DNA of 53,464 bases from contig NZ_JAGQBE010000013.1 in assembly GCF_024345475.1 (NCBI RefSeq), forward strand, positions 1 through 53,464, read 5' to 3'. Origin of the DNA: Cyanobium sp. T1B-Tous (GTDB lineage: Bacteria > Cyanobacteriota > Cyanobacteriia > PCC-6307 > Cyanobiaceae). How positions within the stretch are numbered: position 1 is the stretch's first letter; the number at the start of each line of letters is the position of its first letter. Of this stretch, positions 44,409 to 53,464 are shown piece by piece. Below the pieces are notes generated by a model that saw only the letters and a list, made by a program, of their open reading frames with translations, was not told the origin of the DNA and made no database searches. The translations under genes were made by a program, and so were the position numbers.

Positions 44409-45572
44409 ATGGGCGCTGCAAGTTGGGTCAAGGTTGGGGCCTCCACGCAACCCGGCACGACCGAAGCCCTGGAGGAGGCCCTGCGCTCCCTCGAGAGCCC
44501 CACGGCCCCGAAGTTGGTGGTCGCCTTGGTGGCGCCCCACTTCGACCTGCCCACCATTGCGGAAGGCCTGCACCAGGCCCTGCCCGGCACCCAGGTGATC
44601 GGCTGCACCACGTCGGGGGAAATCGCTCCGGATGGAGCGGTGGCTCATGCGCTGGTGCTCTGGGCCCTGGGCGGGGACGCGATCTCCGTCACCACCGGAT
44701 CGGGCCAAGGTGACGACCTCGGTCTGCGCAAGGCGGCCACCGAAGCCGCCCATTGCCTGGATCAGCTCGATCAGCGGGCCAACACCGTGCTGATGATGCT
44801 GTCCGATGGCCTCTGCGGAGATCAGATGGAGGTGGTGCGGGGCGCCTATGACGTGGCCGCCATCGACGTCCCCCTGGTGGGAGGCTGTGCCGGTGATTAC
44901 CTGGCGATGCGCCGCACGCGCCAGATCCACGGGCGCCGGGTGATGAGCCAGTCGGTGGTTGCCGCTGCCATCAGCTCAGACCGCCCCCTGGGCATCGGTG
45001 TGAGCCACGGATGGAGGCCCGCCAGTGAGCCGATGCTGGTGACCGGCAGCAAGGGCAACCTCCTCTCCTCGCTGGAGGACAAACCCGCTCTGGATGTGTA
45101 TCTGGATTTCTTCAATCCACCGGAGGCTGCCCGAACGGATCAGGCCGCGTTTGCCGACTTCGCCGCCACCCATCCGATCGGAATTCGCCGTCGCGACAAG
45201 ATCGAAATGCGCCACATCACGGGCTTCAACCTTCAGACGCGGGAGCTGATCACGGTGGCCGAAGTACCCCAGGGGGCCCTGGCCTTTCTCACCGAAGGGG
45301 ATTTTGACTCCGTTCTCGATGCGGCCGCCCAGTCGTGTCAATCGGCTTTGGCGGGCCTGAACGGGGAAGAGCCGGTGGGTCTGTTCCTGTTTGACTGTGT
45401 CTCGAGGCGTGCGGTGTTCACCGAAGATCGGGTGCATGAGGAAACCGATCTGATCACCAGCAGCTGCGGCCAGGTGCCGATGGCAGGGTTCTACACCTAT
45501 GGCGAAATCTGCAGGACCAAAGGGGCTGGCGGGTTCCACAATCAAACGCTGGTGACCCTGGCGATCGGCTGA
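44409..45572 (+). CDS. FIST-domain sensor protein
   Basis: The 387-aa product has FIST N (VVALVAPHFDLPTIAEGL; VIGCTTSGEIAPDG; VLMMLSDGLCGDQ) and FIST C regions (IGIRRRDKIEMRHI; CQSALAGLNGEEPVGLFLFDCVSRR, quoted in part; GFYTYGEICR). FIST proteins are thought to bind small ligands such as amino acids and often pair with signalling enzymes. I chose Met 44409 because the frame upstream overlaps the DUF1350 end. Its stop overlaps the start of the GGDEF-EAL gene by one base (TGATG). Confidence 0.9.
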   Translation: MGAASWVKVGASTQPGTTEALEEALRSLESPTAPKLVVALVAPHFDLPTIAEGLHQALPGTQVIGCTTSGEIAPDGAVAHALVLWALGGDAISVTTGSGQGDDLGLRKAATEAAHCLDQLDQRANTVLMMLSDGLCGDQMEVVRGAYDVAAIDVPLVGGCAGDYLAMRRTRQIHGRRVMSQSVVAAAISSDRPLGIGVSHGWRPASEPMLVTGSKGNLLSSLEDKPALDVYLDFFNPPEAARTDQAAFADFAATHPIGIRRRDKIEMRHITGFNLQTRELITVAEVPQGALAFLTEGDFDSVLDAAAQSCQSALAGLNGEEPVGLFLFDCVSRRAVFTEDRVHEETDLITSSCGQVPMAGFYTYGEICRTKGAGGFHNQTLVTLAIG

Positions 45573-47308
45573 TGGAGCCCTCCTGGTCGCTGCACATGCT
45601 CTCGGAGATCCTCTCGGCGTTTTCGACCGAGGATCCCGACAACCTCCGCAATGTGCTCAACCGTGTAGCGGAATCGGTGGATGCGGAAGTGGCCGCCATC
45701 CTCTGCGCGGGACAGATCGATTGGTGCATCGGGCTGAGCGAAGCTGACCAGACGCACTTGGTGCAGCAGGCCCAGCAGCAACCGACTGACATCCAGATCC
45801 GCTCTGGAGCGCTGCACACGTGCTGGGCACCCATGGGGCGCCGCGACGTGCTGTTTGTTGGCCGCCTGGGCGAACGCTTCGACCTGGAGGAACGGGCCCT
45901 GCTGCGGGCCATGGCCCGCAGCATCGAACTCAGCATCAAGATGCTGCGGGCCGTGTCGTCGGAACGCCAGGCCCGAAAGGATGCCTATCAACAGGCAACC
46001 CATGACGCCCTCACCGGGCTGCCCAACCGGCGGATGGTGCTCGATCGTCTTCGGTCAGCCATTGACCATCCGGTCGGTGACGAGTCGCTGGTGACCGCTG
46101 TGTTGTTCATCGACATCGATCGCTTCAAGTGGATCAATGACGCCCATGGCCATGCCGCCGGAGATCAACTGCTGATCCACGTCAGCCGCATCCTCAAGGA
46201 CGCGGTTCGGCATGGCGATCTGGTGGGACGGCTCTCGGGCGATGAATTCATCGTGATCACCCGCACCAGCGACCGCAACGCAGCCAGCGAACTCGCCCGG
46301 AGAATCATTGCCGCGATTCGCCAGCCCCTGCGGGTGGCGGGCTCGGAGCTCAGCCACACCGTGTCGATTGGAATCAGCTTTGCGCACGCTGGCGACAATC
46401 CCTCCTCCGTTCTGGAAAACGCCGACATGGCGATGTATCGCGCCAAGGCCCTGGGTCGGGGGCGCTACGCGAGCTTCCACTCCTCGATGCGCCTGCAAGC
46501 GCAGCAACGTCTCTCCCTGGAGGAGGCGCTTGGCCATGCGGTGGGCAATGGTGAAATCACCACCCATCTCCAGCCCCTGTTTCGCCTGTCCGATAACACC
46601 TTGTCGGGCTTTGAGGCGCTGGTGCGCTGGCAGCACCCCCAGCTGGGGCTTTTGCTTCCAGGCGCCTTTCTGGAGCAGGCCGAAGACAGCGGACTGATTC
46701 AGGACATCGACATGACCGTCTTCGAGGCTGCTTGCTCGGCGATCGCCCAATGGCAGCAGATTGCTGGTCTGGAGCATCTGCGCCTCTCCTCCAACCTGTC
46801 AGCGCGCAGCCTTGCCGATCCACGGGTGAAAGAGCGGATCAAGGTGATCCTCGAAACCACGGGCATCCAACCCACCAATGTCTACCTGGAGATCACGGAA
46901 ACCACTCTGGTGGAAGATATTGAATCCACGGTGAGCACCATCAATGCGCTGCGTGCTCTGAATGTGCGCCTGGCGATCGATGATTTCGGCACCGGCTATT
47001 CATCTCTCCTCTATCTCAAACGCTTCCCGGTCGGTGTGCTGAAGATCGACCGCTCCTTCGTGAATGGGCTGGGGATGAATCCGGAGGATGAAGTGATCGC
47101 CACCACGATCGTCTCCCTCGCCCGGGCCCTTGAACTGGAGGTTGTGGCCGAAGGGGTGGAGAACCAGATGCAGCTGGAACGCATCCGCGAGCTGGGAGGC
47201 GATTACGGCCAGGGCTATCTGTTTGGACGCACCCTCTCCATCGGCGATACCGAACGGAGCTTCATCGCTCCCCGGCGGCCCACCGCCGCCCTGCTGACCA
47301 CACCCTGA
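45572..47308 (+). CDS. GGDEF-EAL cyclic-di-GMP enzyme with N-terminal GAF-like region
   Basis: The 578-aa product has a GAF-like N-terminus (residues 10-125), a GGDEF domain with SGDEF at 222-226, and an EAL domain with FEALVRW (EAL at 348-350), NLSARSL, EITETTL, DDFGTGYSSL and EGVE. RHGD at 213-216, five residues before SGDEF, fits the product-inhibition I-site. Both catalytic sets look intact, so it may make and break cyclic-di-GMP. It is translationally coupled to the FIST sensor. It converges with acs, with one base between the stops. Confidence 0.93.
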   Translation: MEPSWSLHMLSEILSAFSTEDPDNLRNVLNRVAESVDAEVAAILCAGQIDWCIGLSEADQTHLVQQAQQQPTDIQIRSGALHTCWAPMGRRDVLFVGRLGERFDLEERALLRAMARSIELSIKMLRAVSSERQARKDAYQQATHDALTGLPNRRMVLDRLRSAIDHPVGDESLVTAVLFIDIDRFKWINDAHGHAAGDQLLIHVSRILKDAVRHGDLVGRLSGDEFIVITRTSDRNAASELARRIIAAIRQPLRVAGSELSHTVSIGISFAHAGDNPSSVLENADMAMYRAKALGRGRYASFHSSMRLQAQQRLSLEEALGHAVGNGEITTHLQPLFRLSDNTLSGFEALVRWQHPQLGLLLPGAFLEQAEDSGLIQDIDMTVFEAACSAIAQWQQIAGLEHLRLSSNLSARSLADPRVKERIKVILETTGIQPTNVYLEITETTLVEDIESTVSTINALRALNVRLAIDDFGTGYSSLLYLKRFPVGVLKIDRSFVNGLGMNPEDEVIATTIVSLARALELEVVAEGVENQMQLERIRELGGDYGQGYLFGRTLSIGDTERSFIAPRRPTAALLTTP

Positions 47309-47309
47309 C

Positions 47310-49301
47310 CTACACCCGCAGGGCATCCAGCACGGAGCGATCCTCGAGGGTGCTGGTGTCGCCACTCACCTCCTGGCCATCGGCCAGGGCCCGCAGAATG
47401 CGCCGCATGATCTTGCCGCTGCGGGTCTTGGGCAGGGCATCGGTAAAGCGGATCTCATCGGGTTTGGCGATCGGGCCGATCTCCTTGGCCACGTGGCTGC
47501 GCAGTTCGGCGATCAGGGCGTCATCGCCGCGGCGTCCGGTCTCCAAGGTGACAAAGGCCACGATCCCCTCCCCCTTGAGGTCGTCGGGCCGGCCCACCAC
47601 CGCCGCTTCGGCCACGGTGGGGTGACTCACCAGGGCACTCTCGATTTCCATCGTGCCCAGGCGGTGACCACTCACATTGATCACGTCATCCACGCGGCCC
47701 ATCACCCAGAAGTAGCCATCGGCATCCCGGCGGGCGCCATCGCCAGCGAAGTAGAGGTGGCTGCCGTCGGCCGGGCGAATCTCCTCCCAATAGCTCTTGC
47801 GGAAGCGCTCCGGATCGCCGTGCACGGTGCGCATCATCCCGGGCCAGGGGCGGCGCACCGCCAGGTAGCCACCCGCGTCTGCCGGCTGGGAGAGGCCCTC
47901 CAGATCGACCACGTCGGCGGCGATCCCCGGCAGGGGGAGGGTGCAGGAGCCCGGCTTGGTGGGCGTGGCGCCCGGCAGGGGGCTGATCATCACGCCACCA
48001 GTCTCCGTCTGCCACCAGGTGTCGATCACCGGGCAGCGATCGCCGCCGATCACATCCCGATACCACATCCAAGCCTCGGGATTGATCGGCTCGCCCACGG
48101 TGCCGAGAATGCGCAGGGAGCTCATGTCGTACTGATCAGGCACCTCGCGGCCGCTCTTCATGAAGGCCCGGATCGCCGTGGGGGCCGTGTAGAAAATCGT
48201 GCAGCGGTGCTTCTGAATCACCTCCCAGAAGGCACCGGGCTTGCTGGGGCGCGGTGCCCCCTCGTACATCACCGTGGTGGCACCGTTGGAGAGCGGGCCG
48301 TACACGATGTAGCTGTGGCCCGTGATCCAGCCCACGTCGGCGGTGCACCAGTGGATGTCGTCCTCACGGATGTCGAAGATCCACTGGAAGGTGAGGTGGG
48401 CCCAGAGGTTGTAGCCGGCAGTGGTGTGCACCACCCCCTTGGGCTTGCCGGTGGAGCCGGAGGTGTAGAGCACGAACAGCCGGTCTTCGCTGGCCATCGG
48501 CTCTGCGGCGCACTCCGCGCTCTGGCCCTCCACCAGCTCATGCCACCAGTGGTCGCGCCCCTCCGTCATGGCGCAGTCGCCGCCGGCCCCAGCCAGCCGC
48601 CGCACCACCAGCACATGCTCCACGGAGGGGGCCCCGCCATTGCCGGCCAGGGCCTCATCCACGGCGGGTTTCAAGGGCACGGGCTTGTCCTTGCGGAAGC
48701 CGCCATCGGCCGTGATCACCGCCTTCACCTCGCCATCGATCAGGCGATCGCGCAGGGCATCGGCCGAAAAGCCGCCGAACACCACCGAGTGGGGGGCACC
48801 GATGCGGGCGCAGGCCAGCATGGCGATGGCGGCCTCCGGCACCATTGGCATGTAGAGGGCCACCAGGTCGCCCTTGCCGATGCCGAGGGCCTTGAGGGCA
48901 TTGGCGGCCTTGCACACCTCGGCATGGAGCTGCCGGTAGGTGAAGCTACGGGTGTCGCCGGGCTCCCCCTCCCAGATGAGGGCCGTCTTCTCGGCGCGCG
49001 AGCCCTCGAGATGGCGATCGAGGCAGTTGAAGCTGAGGTTGGTGGTGCCGCCCTCAAACCAGCGGGCAAAGGGTGGATTGGTCCAATCCAGCACGGTGTG
49101 GAAGGGTTCGAACCAGTGGAGCTCACGGCGGGCGAGATCCCCCCAGAAGCCATCGGGATCAGCCTCCGCCTTGGAACACAAAGCCCGATAGGCCTCCAGG
49201 GAGCCGATGCGCGCCGAATCAGACAGGGCCTGGGGCGGAGGGAACAGCCGCTGCTCCTGCAGTCCCGATTCGATCGTCGCGCCCGTGGTGACATCAGACA
49301 T
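47310..49301 (-). CDS. acsA: Acetyl-CoA synthetase
   Basis: The 663-aa product has the ANL signatures [35 protein letters not shown] and [16 protein letters not shown], and the C-terminal [13 protein letters not shown] with the adenylating Lys. It activates acetate to acetyl-CoA through acetyl-AMP; that Lys is acetylated in many bacteria to switch the enzyme off. Met 49301 ([15 protein letters not shown]) is the best start. It is convergent with the GGDEF-EAL gene. Confidence 0.96.
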   Translation of the reverse strand: MSDVTTGATIESGLQEQRLFPPPQALSDSARIGSLEAYRALCSKAEADPDGFWGDLARRELHWFEPFHTVLDWTNPPFARWFEGGTTNLSFNCLDRHLEGSRAEKTALIWEGEPGDTRSFTYRQLHAEVCKAANALKALGIGKGDLVALYMPMVPEAAIAMLACARIGAPHSVVFGGFSADALRDRLIDGEVKAVITADGGFRKDKPVPLKPAVDEALAGNGGAPSVEHVLVVRRLAGAGGDCAMTEGRDHWWHELVEGQSAECAAEPMASEDRLFVLYTSGSTGKPKGVVHTTAGYNLWAHLTFQWIFDIREDDIHWCTADVGWITGHSYIVYGPLSNGATTVMYEGAPRPSKPGAFWEVIQKHRCTIFYTAPTAIRAFMKSGREVPDQYDMSSLRILGTVGEPINPEAWMWYRDVIGGDRCPVIDTWWQTETGGVMISPLPGATPTKPGSCTLPLPGIAADVVDLEGLSQPADAGGYLAVRRPWPGMMRTVHGDPERFRKSYWEEIRPADGSHLYFAGDGARRDADGYFWVMGRVDDVINVSGHRLGTMEIESALVSHPTVAEAAVVGRPDDLKGEGIVAFVTLETGRRGDDALIAELRSHVAKEIGPIAKPDEIRFTDALPKTRSGKIMRRILRALADGQEVSGDTSTLEDRSVLDALRV

Positions 49302-49431
49302 GGGGCAGGAGCGGGGCTGAGGAGCTGGGACCATTCAACCCAGCCCCGGCCACCGGCGCTGCCCCGGGACGGGGCCATGTAACGGGACGTCGTGATGGCC
49401 CCGGCCCCTGGCCTTGCTGCAGGATGGTGAG

Positions 49432-50088
49432 ATGGGCACCCCTGCCGCCTGCCTGTTCGATCTGGACGGGGTCCTGCTCGACACCGAGCCACTCCAGGCC
49501 CTCGCCTGGCAGGAGGCGGCGATCCACTTCGGCTGTGCGCTGGATGCCAGCCAGTTGCTCAGCCTGCGGGGCCGGCGCCGTCCCGATTGCGCCGAACAGG
49601 TGTGCCACTGGATCCGCACCGCCACGGGCTCCTCCCCTGGATTTGGGGCCCTCCTGGCCGTACGCCAGCCCCTGGCTGATCGGCTGCTGGTCGCTGCCCC
49701 GCCCATGCCAGGAGCAGAGGCTCTGGTGCAGCGTTGCCTCGAACGTGGCATCCCGATGGCCCTGGCCACCAGCAGCGCCAGGGCAGCGGTGGAACGCAAA
49801 GCCGCTCCCCACCCCTGGCTGGACTTGATCACCGTGCGCGTCTACGGAGATGATCCAGAGCTGCGTGGTGGCAAACCCTCACCAGAACCCTTTCTGCTGG
49901 CCGCCGCGCGGCTCAGGGCCGCGCCCGCGGATTGCTGGGCCTTCGAGGATTCCCAGGCAGGCCTTCAGGCGGCCGTCACAGCCGGTTGCCGCGTGTTTGC
50001 CCTGGTACCGGATCTGGCAGCTGGTGCCGCATTGACCGTTCCCGAGGGCGTGACGGTGCTGAGATCGCTGAAAGAGGTGGCGCTCTGA
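49432..50088 (+). CDS. HAD-superfamily hydrolase (phosphoglucomutase/CbbY-like)
   Basis: The 218-aa product has HAD motif I LFDLDGVLLDTEP, motif II ALATSS, a Lys in RGGKPSPEPFLLAA and motif IV AFEDSQAGLQAA. It has the helical cap of subfamily I (beta-phosphoglucomutase, CbbY, phosphoglycolate phosphatase types). The exact substrate is not evident. The frame opens at 49414; ATG 49432 gives the usual short start. It converges with the prenyltransferase gene. Confidence 0.87.
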   Translation: MGTPAACLFDLDGVLLDTEPLQALAWQEAAIHFGCALDASQLLSLRGRRRPDCAEQVCHWIRTATGSSPGFGALLAVRQPLADRLLVAAPPMPGAEALVQRCLERGIPMALATSSARAAVERKAAPHPWLDLITVRVYGDDPELRGGKPSPEPFLLAAARLRAAPADCWAFEDSQAGLQAAVTAGCRVFALVPDLAAGAALTVPEGVTVLRSLKEVAL

Positions 50089-50101
50089 GCGCCACAGCCG
50101 A

Positions 50102-51073
50102 TCAGTAGAGCCGGCTCAGCACGAAATCGGGCAAGGCACGCAGGGCCCTGCTGGGCTCGGACGGGGTGAGCCAATCCAAGGCGGCGGCAGCCTCCTTCGC
50201 AAAGCCTTCGGCCAGGGCCCGGGAGCGGGGAATGGCCTCACAGCCGCGCACCAGCTCCAGGGCCTGCTCCAGGTCGCCCTCCTGGCTGAACTCCCGTTCG
50301 ATCAGACCCGCCAGGGCCGGGCGCTCCTGGAGGGCGTAGAGGGCCGGGGCGGTGAGATAGCCCGAAGCCAGATCGCTGGCGGCCGGCTTGCCCAGCTGCT
50401 GGTCGCTGCCGGTGAAATCGAGGATGTCGTCCACCACCTGGAAGGCCAGGCCCAGCTGACGCCCAAAGCGGTAGAGGTCATCGAGCTGCTGGGAGGCCAG
50501 GCCGGTCAGCACGCCGGCGGCGCGGGCGCTGTTGGCGATCAGAGACGCGGTTTTGCAGTAGCTCTTCTCGAGGTAGGTCTCGAAGCTCTGGCCGGTGTCG
50601 TAGCGGAACAGGCCCTGCTTCACCTCGCCATCAGCCAGATCCATGATCACGCGGCTGAGCAGCTTCACCACCTCGAGATCGTCGAGATTGGCCAGGTGCC
50701 AACTGGCCTGGGCAAAGAGAAAGTCGCCAGCCAGAACAGCCACCCGGTGGTTGAAGCGGCTGTGCACGGTGTCGACACCGCGGCGGGTGGCGGCCTCATC
50801 CACCACGTCGTCGTGAACCAGCGACGCCGTATGGATCATCTCGGTGATCTCGGCCAGGCGCCGATGGCGCGGGCCCAGTTCGCCGTCCGCGGCCACCGCC
50901 CGGGACAGCAGCAGCACGATGCCGGGGCGGAGACGCTTGCCTCCGGCGGCAAACAGGTGTTCAGCGGCGGCCTGGAGGATGGGGTGCCCGGCTCCGATCA
51001 AGCTGCGCAGGTCGGCCAGCAGGGCATCCAGATCAGCCTCTACGGGCTGGAGCAGCTCTGCAACCGTTGCCAC
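50102..51073 (-). CDS. sds: Long-chain prenyl diphosphate synthase (solanesyl type)
   Basis: The 323-aa product has the two Asp-rich motifs: LVHDDVVDEAATRRG (Asp88-Asp92) and FQVVDDILDFTG near residue 218. GGKRLRPG also fits the family. It chains isopentenyl units to a long prenyl diphosphate for plastoquinone and related quinones. GTG 51073 is a strong start: a GGAGG ribosome site lies about five bases before it. The start fits the family (MATVAELLQPVEADLDALL), and murI lies directly upstream. Confidence 0.93.
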   Translation of the reverse strand: MATVAELLQPVEADLDALLADLRSLIGAGHPILQAAAEHLFAAGGKRLRPGIVLLLSRAVAADGELGPRHRRLAEITEMIHTASLVHDDVVDEAATRRGVDTVHSRFNHRVAVLAGDFLFAQASWHLANLDDLEVVKLLSRVIMDLADGEVKQGLFRYDTGQSFETYLEKSYCKTASLIANSARAAGVLTGLASQQLDDLYRFGRQLGLAFQVVDDILDFTGSDQQLGKPAASDLASGYLTAPALYALQERPALAGLIEREFSQEGDLEQALELVRGCEAIPRSRALAEGFAKEAAAALDWLTPSEPSRALRALPDFVLSRLY

Positions 51074-51105
51074 AACACCTCCGCCGTGGCGAGATCCTAG
51101 AAGGC

Positions 51106-51921
51106 TCAACCCACCGACCGCAGGTCCACGCGCTCCACCGTTGGGCGGTATCCCAACCAACGGCTGGCCCCATCAGCGAAGGCCTCCGCACAACCACTCA
51201 CGCAGACGCGGGTGCGATCAGCCGGGGGAACCACCGCCACCCCGGAGAGCTCCCCCTCCGGCATCCCCCCCATGCTGGCGAGCAGGGGGCCCAAGCGCTT
51301 CACCGCCGCTTCAGCCGGATCCACGAGCCGCACATGGGGCGGGAGCAGCTCCGTGAGCAGCGGCCGCAACATCGGGTAGTGGGTGCAGCCCAACACCACC
51401 GTGTCGACCCCGGCCGCCACGAAGGGGGCGAGATAGCCCCGGGCCGCGACCTCCAGCTCCGGACACTGCAGATCGCCAGCCTCGATCAGGGGTACGAAGG
51501 CCGGACAGCCGATTTCCAGCACCTGGGCGTGGGGATGGCAGGCATGGATCGCCCGCCGGTAGGCACCACTGGCCGCCGTAGCGCTGGTCGCCAGCACCCC
51601 AACCCGATCACTGCCGAGGTCCGCCGCCACGCTGTCGATCAGCCCCACCACCGGCACCCCGGCCTCCACCACCGCCACATCCAGGGCCAGGGCGTTGGAG
51701 GTGTTGCAGGCCATCACCAGCACGCCCACCTGCTGGTGACGCAGCCAAGCCACCACCTCGGCGGCGATGGCGCGAATGTCGGCCACGCTGCGCTGGCCGT
51801 AGGGCACCCGCGCGGTGTCACCGAGATACAGGCACGAGGAATGGGGATAGCGCTCCTGAAGCCGGCGCAACACCGTGAGGCCGCCCAGACCGCTGTCAAA
51901 CAGGCCCACCAAGGCGCTCAT
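51106..51921 (-). CDS. murI: Glutamate racemase
   Basis: The 271-aa product has GLFDSGLGGLTVLRRL, MACNTSNALAL (first catalytic Cys, residue 72) and VLGCTHYPMLRPLL (second catalytic Cys). It makes D-glutamate for peptidoglycan. Its ATG overlaps the amidase stop by four bases (ATGA), and the prenyl synthase gene follows 32 bases after its stop. Amidase, racemase and prenyl synthase may share a transcript. Confidence 0.96.
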   Translation of the reverse strand: MSALVGLFDSGLGGLTVLRRLQERYPHSSCLYLGDTARVPYGQRSVADIRAIAAEVVAWLRHQQVGVLVMACNTSNALALDVAVVEAGVPVVGLIDSVAADLGSDRVGVLATSATAASGAYRRAIHACHPHAQVLEIGCPAFVPLIEAGDLQCPELEVAARGYLAPFVAAGVDTVVLGCTHYPMLRPLLTELLPPHVRLVDPAEAAVKRLGPLLASMGGMPEGELSGVAVVPPADRTRVCVSGCAEAFADGASRWLGYRPTVERVDLRSVG

Positions 51922-53021
51922 GGGCCCTCCTGCAGGGCATTGAGAATCCCGGCGGACAGGGCCAGGGCCATGCGGCGGCGGAAATTCGCATCAGCCAGGC
52001 GGCGGGAGTCGAGCTCCCCGGTGACAAAACCCATCTCCACCAGGGCTGAGGGCATCACCGTGCGGCGGATGACGAAGAAGCGACCCGTCCGCACCCCCCG
52101 ATCCGGACTGCCCGGGGAGATGGCCAGCATCTGCTCCTGAAGGGCGGCCGCCAGACGGCGGGACTTGAATCCGGCGCCTTCGAAATAGAACGTTTCGATT
52201 CCGTTCACATCAGGACGCGCCATGCTCAGGGCATTGGCGTGGACGCTGACGAACAGGTCGGCACCGCTGCTGTTGGCCAGGGACACCCGGGGCGGCAGGT
52301 CCACATCCACCTCGGAGGTGCGGGTCATCAGCACCTGCACGCCACGGGCCTGCAGCAGCTGGGCCATCTGCAGGCAAACATCCAGCACCACATCCGTTTC
52401 CCGCAGTCCGCCAATGCCGACGGCCCCGGGATCTGGGCCGCCATGGCCGGGATCGATCACCACCTTGAAGCGTCCCCGCGGCACCACCGGCAAGCCATCG
52501 GCCGAGAGGGGCGTGGTGGCCGTTGGGAAGTTGGTCTGACGAATGGGGAGGTCACGGGTGACCGCATCGAGATCCCCCTCCCCGATACCCGTGCCGCCCT
52601 GGATGGCCAGCCCGGGCAGCTCCATGCGCCAACGGTCACGGGCGGTGCCCACCAGCTTGAGGCCGGCGGGATCCAGCTGGGTGCCCGGGGCAAACTCGAG
52701 CACCAGCCTGGTGGTGAAGCCATCGGGCCGACCGATGCGAACCTCGCGCAGGGCACCACTGCCGGGCACGCTGCGGGTCCGGGACGGGGCTCCTGGCAGG
52801 TCCACCCAGACGCGAGGCCCCCGCAGAGCGGTCCCGGCTTCGAAGAAGGCCTGGGGACGGACATCGAGGCTGGTGCGCAGCTCGAGCTGGCCGGCCCGGG
52901 TGATCCGCCAAGCCGCCAGGGAGGAGGCCCAGGTGGGCAGTGCAGCCAACACCACGGCGAGGACCGCGAGAACGGAGCTCCACTGCAGGCGACTCACCTT
53001 GAATCCGACGGTCCAGCGCAT
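51918..53021 (-). CDS. N-acetylmuramoyl-L-alanine amidase (AMIN + Amidase_3)
   Basis: The 367-aa product has a signal segment (SSVLAVLAVVLAALPTWAS), an AMIN-like domain (residues 35-130) that binds the envelope, and a zinc amidase domain. The metal ligands lie in VIDPGHGGPDPGAVG (His), GLRETD (Glu) and VSVHANA (His), and the catalytic Glu in VEMGFVT. It cleaves the peptide stem from glycan strands at cell separation, as AmiC does. It is coupled to murI by a four-base overlap. Confidence 0.94.
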   Translation of the reverse strand: MRWTVGFKVSRLQWSSVLAVLAVVLAALPTWASSLAAWRITRAGQLELRTSLDVRPQAFFEAGTALRGPRVWVDLPGAPSRTRSVPGSGALREVRIGRPDGFTTRLVLEFAPGTQLDPAGLKLVGTARDRWRMELPGLAIQGGTGIGEGDLDAVTRDLPIRQTNFPTATTPLSADGLPVVPRGRFKVVIDPGHGGPDPGAVGIGGLRETDVVLDVCLQMAQLLQARGVQVLMTRTSEVDVDLPPRVSLANSSGADLFVSVHANALSMARPDVNGIETFYFEGAGFKSRRLAAALQEQMLAISPGSPDRGVRTGRFFVIRRTVMPSALVEMGFVTGELDSRRLADANFRRRMALALSAGILNALQEGP

Positions 53022-53029
53022 CAGGACGG

Positions 53030-53464
53030 TCAGAACAGGGCCGGCCGGCGGTGTTGGAGGCTCGGCATCTGGGCTCGCACGCGCGTGGCATGGCCAGGAT
53101 CCACCGGAGCCACCGCCAAGCCCACACCCACGCCGGCATCGGCCAGAACCGTGCCCCAGGGGTCAATCACCAGGGCATGGCCATGGCTCTGGCGACGGCC
53201 GTAGTGCAAGCCCGTCTGGGCTGGCGCCACCACATAGGCGGTGTTTTCAATCGCCCGGGCCTGCAACAGCACCTGCCAGTGATCCTTGCCCGTAAAGGCG
53301 GTGAACGCCGCCGGCACCATCAGCACATCCACGCCGGCTTCCGCCAAATGGCGGTAGAGCTCCGGGAAGCGGACGTCGTAGCAAATGGAGAGGCCGATCC
53401 GCCCCAGGCCGGGCACCTCAACCACCGGGGGCAACTGGTCGCCAGGCTTGACGGTGGCGGATTC
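53030..53464 (-). CDS. Carbon-nitrogen hydrolase (nitrilase family), partial
   Basis: Only the C-terminal 144 codons are in the window; the gene begins beyond base 53464. It shows the catalytic Cys in IGLSICYDVRFPELYRHL, then VLMVPAAFTAFTGKDHWQVLLQARAIENTAYVV (quoted in part) and SHGHALVIDPWGTVLADAG. These fit the Nit1/omega-amidase branch of the nitrilase superfamily, which hydrolyses small amides. The Glu and Lys of the triad are outside the window or not assignable. The amidase start lies eight bases downstream. Confidence 0.92.
   Translation of the reverse strand, partial: ESATVKPGDQLPPVVEVPGLGRIGLSICYDVRFPELYRHLAEAGVDVLMVPAAFTAFTGKDHWQVLLQARAIENTAYVVAPAQTGLHYGRRQSHGHALVIDPWGTVLADAGVGVGLAVAPVDPGHATRVRAQMPSLQHRRPALF

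Overview
The window is GC-rich, densely packed DNA from a cyanobacterium, most likely a picocyanobacterium of the Synechococcus/Cyanobium type. The evidence is Psb28 (photosystem II assembly), Gun4 (chlorophyll synthesis), a PAM68-like protein, a solanesyl-type prenyl diphosphate synthase, several small families largely confined to cyanobacteria (DUF1816, DUF3082, DUF3288, DUF1350) and an unsplit, intein-free dnaE. Nearly all of it is chromosomal housekeeping DNA. I see no phage, insertion sequence, CRISPR array, rRNA or riboswitch, and no gene-free stretch longer than about 160 bases.

Layout. 1-4514: the end of glnA with its terminator, a methyltransferase, an RsbW-like anti-sigma factor, gun4 and mnmH. 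4538-7041: psb28 followed by two tandem AI-2E-type membrane proteins. 7056-13067, all minus strand: rsmA-ispE-DUF3082-small membrane ORF-pdhB-secD-secF-small membrane protein, with many overlapping or abutting ends. 13092-17255: a small secreted protein, UPF0102, a lumenal pentapeptide protein, a GDT1-type manganese/calcium exporter, gap1 and small unknowns. 17283-19021: an SOS box followed by umuD-umuC. 19041-26101: small unknowns, an ICMT-like methyltransferase, a twin-CxCxC secreted protein, dnaG, an EamA transporter, a second secreted protein related to the one at 13092, ruvA, rpsO and the PAM68-like gene. 26102-36334, all minus strand: trpD-carA-STAS-mrnC-rlmB-DUF1816-gatA-dnaE.

36390-44298: DUF3288 with a terminator, an ABC exporter whose 3' end carries a three-copy hairpin repeat, msrA with a lysozyme-inhibitor-like gene and two small genes, tRNA-Pro(GGG) with a terminator, a LysR-like regulator, a DEDDh exonuclease, a PrxQ peroxiredoxin and a DUF1350 gene. 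44409-47308: a FIST sensor gene overlapping a GGDEF-EAL gene, a probable cyclic-di-GMP module. 47310-53464: acs, a HAD hydrolase, the prenyl diphosphate synthase, murI, a cell-wall amidase and a partial nitrilase.

No large, clearly new system stands out. The observations most worth following are the pair of related two-cysteine secreted proteins, the secreted twin-CxCxC protein, the UmuD that appears to start after the usual self-cleavage site, the FIST/GGDEF-EAL pair, the RlmB with an 18-copy arginine-rich pentapeptide tract, and the 27-bp-period hairpin repeat after the ABC transporter. Functional calls come from recognising family motifs by eye; no database search was run.
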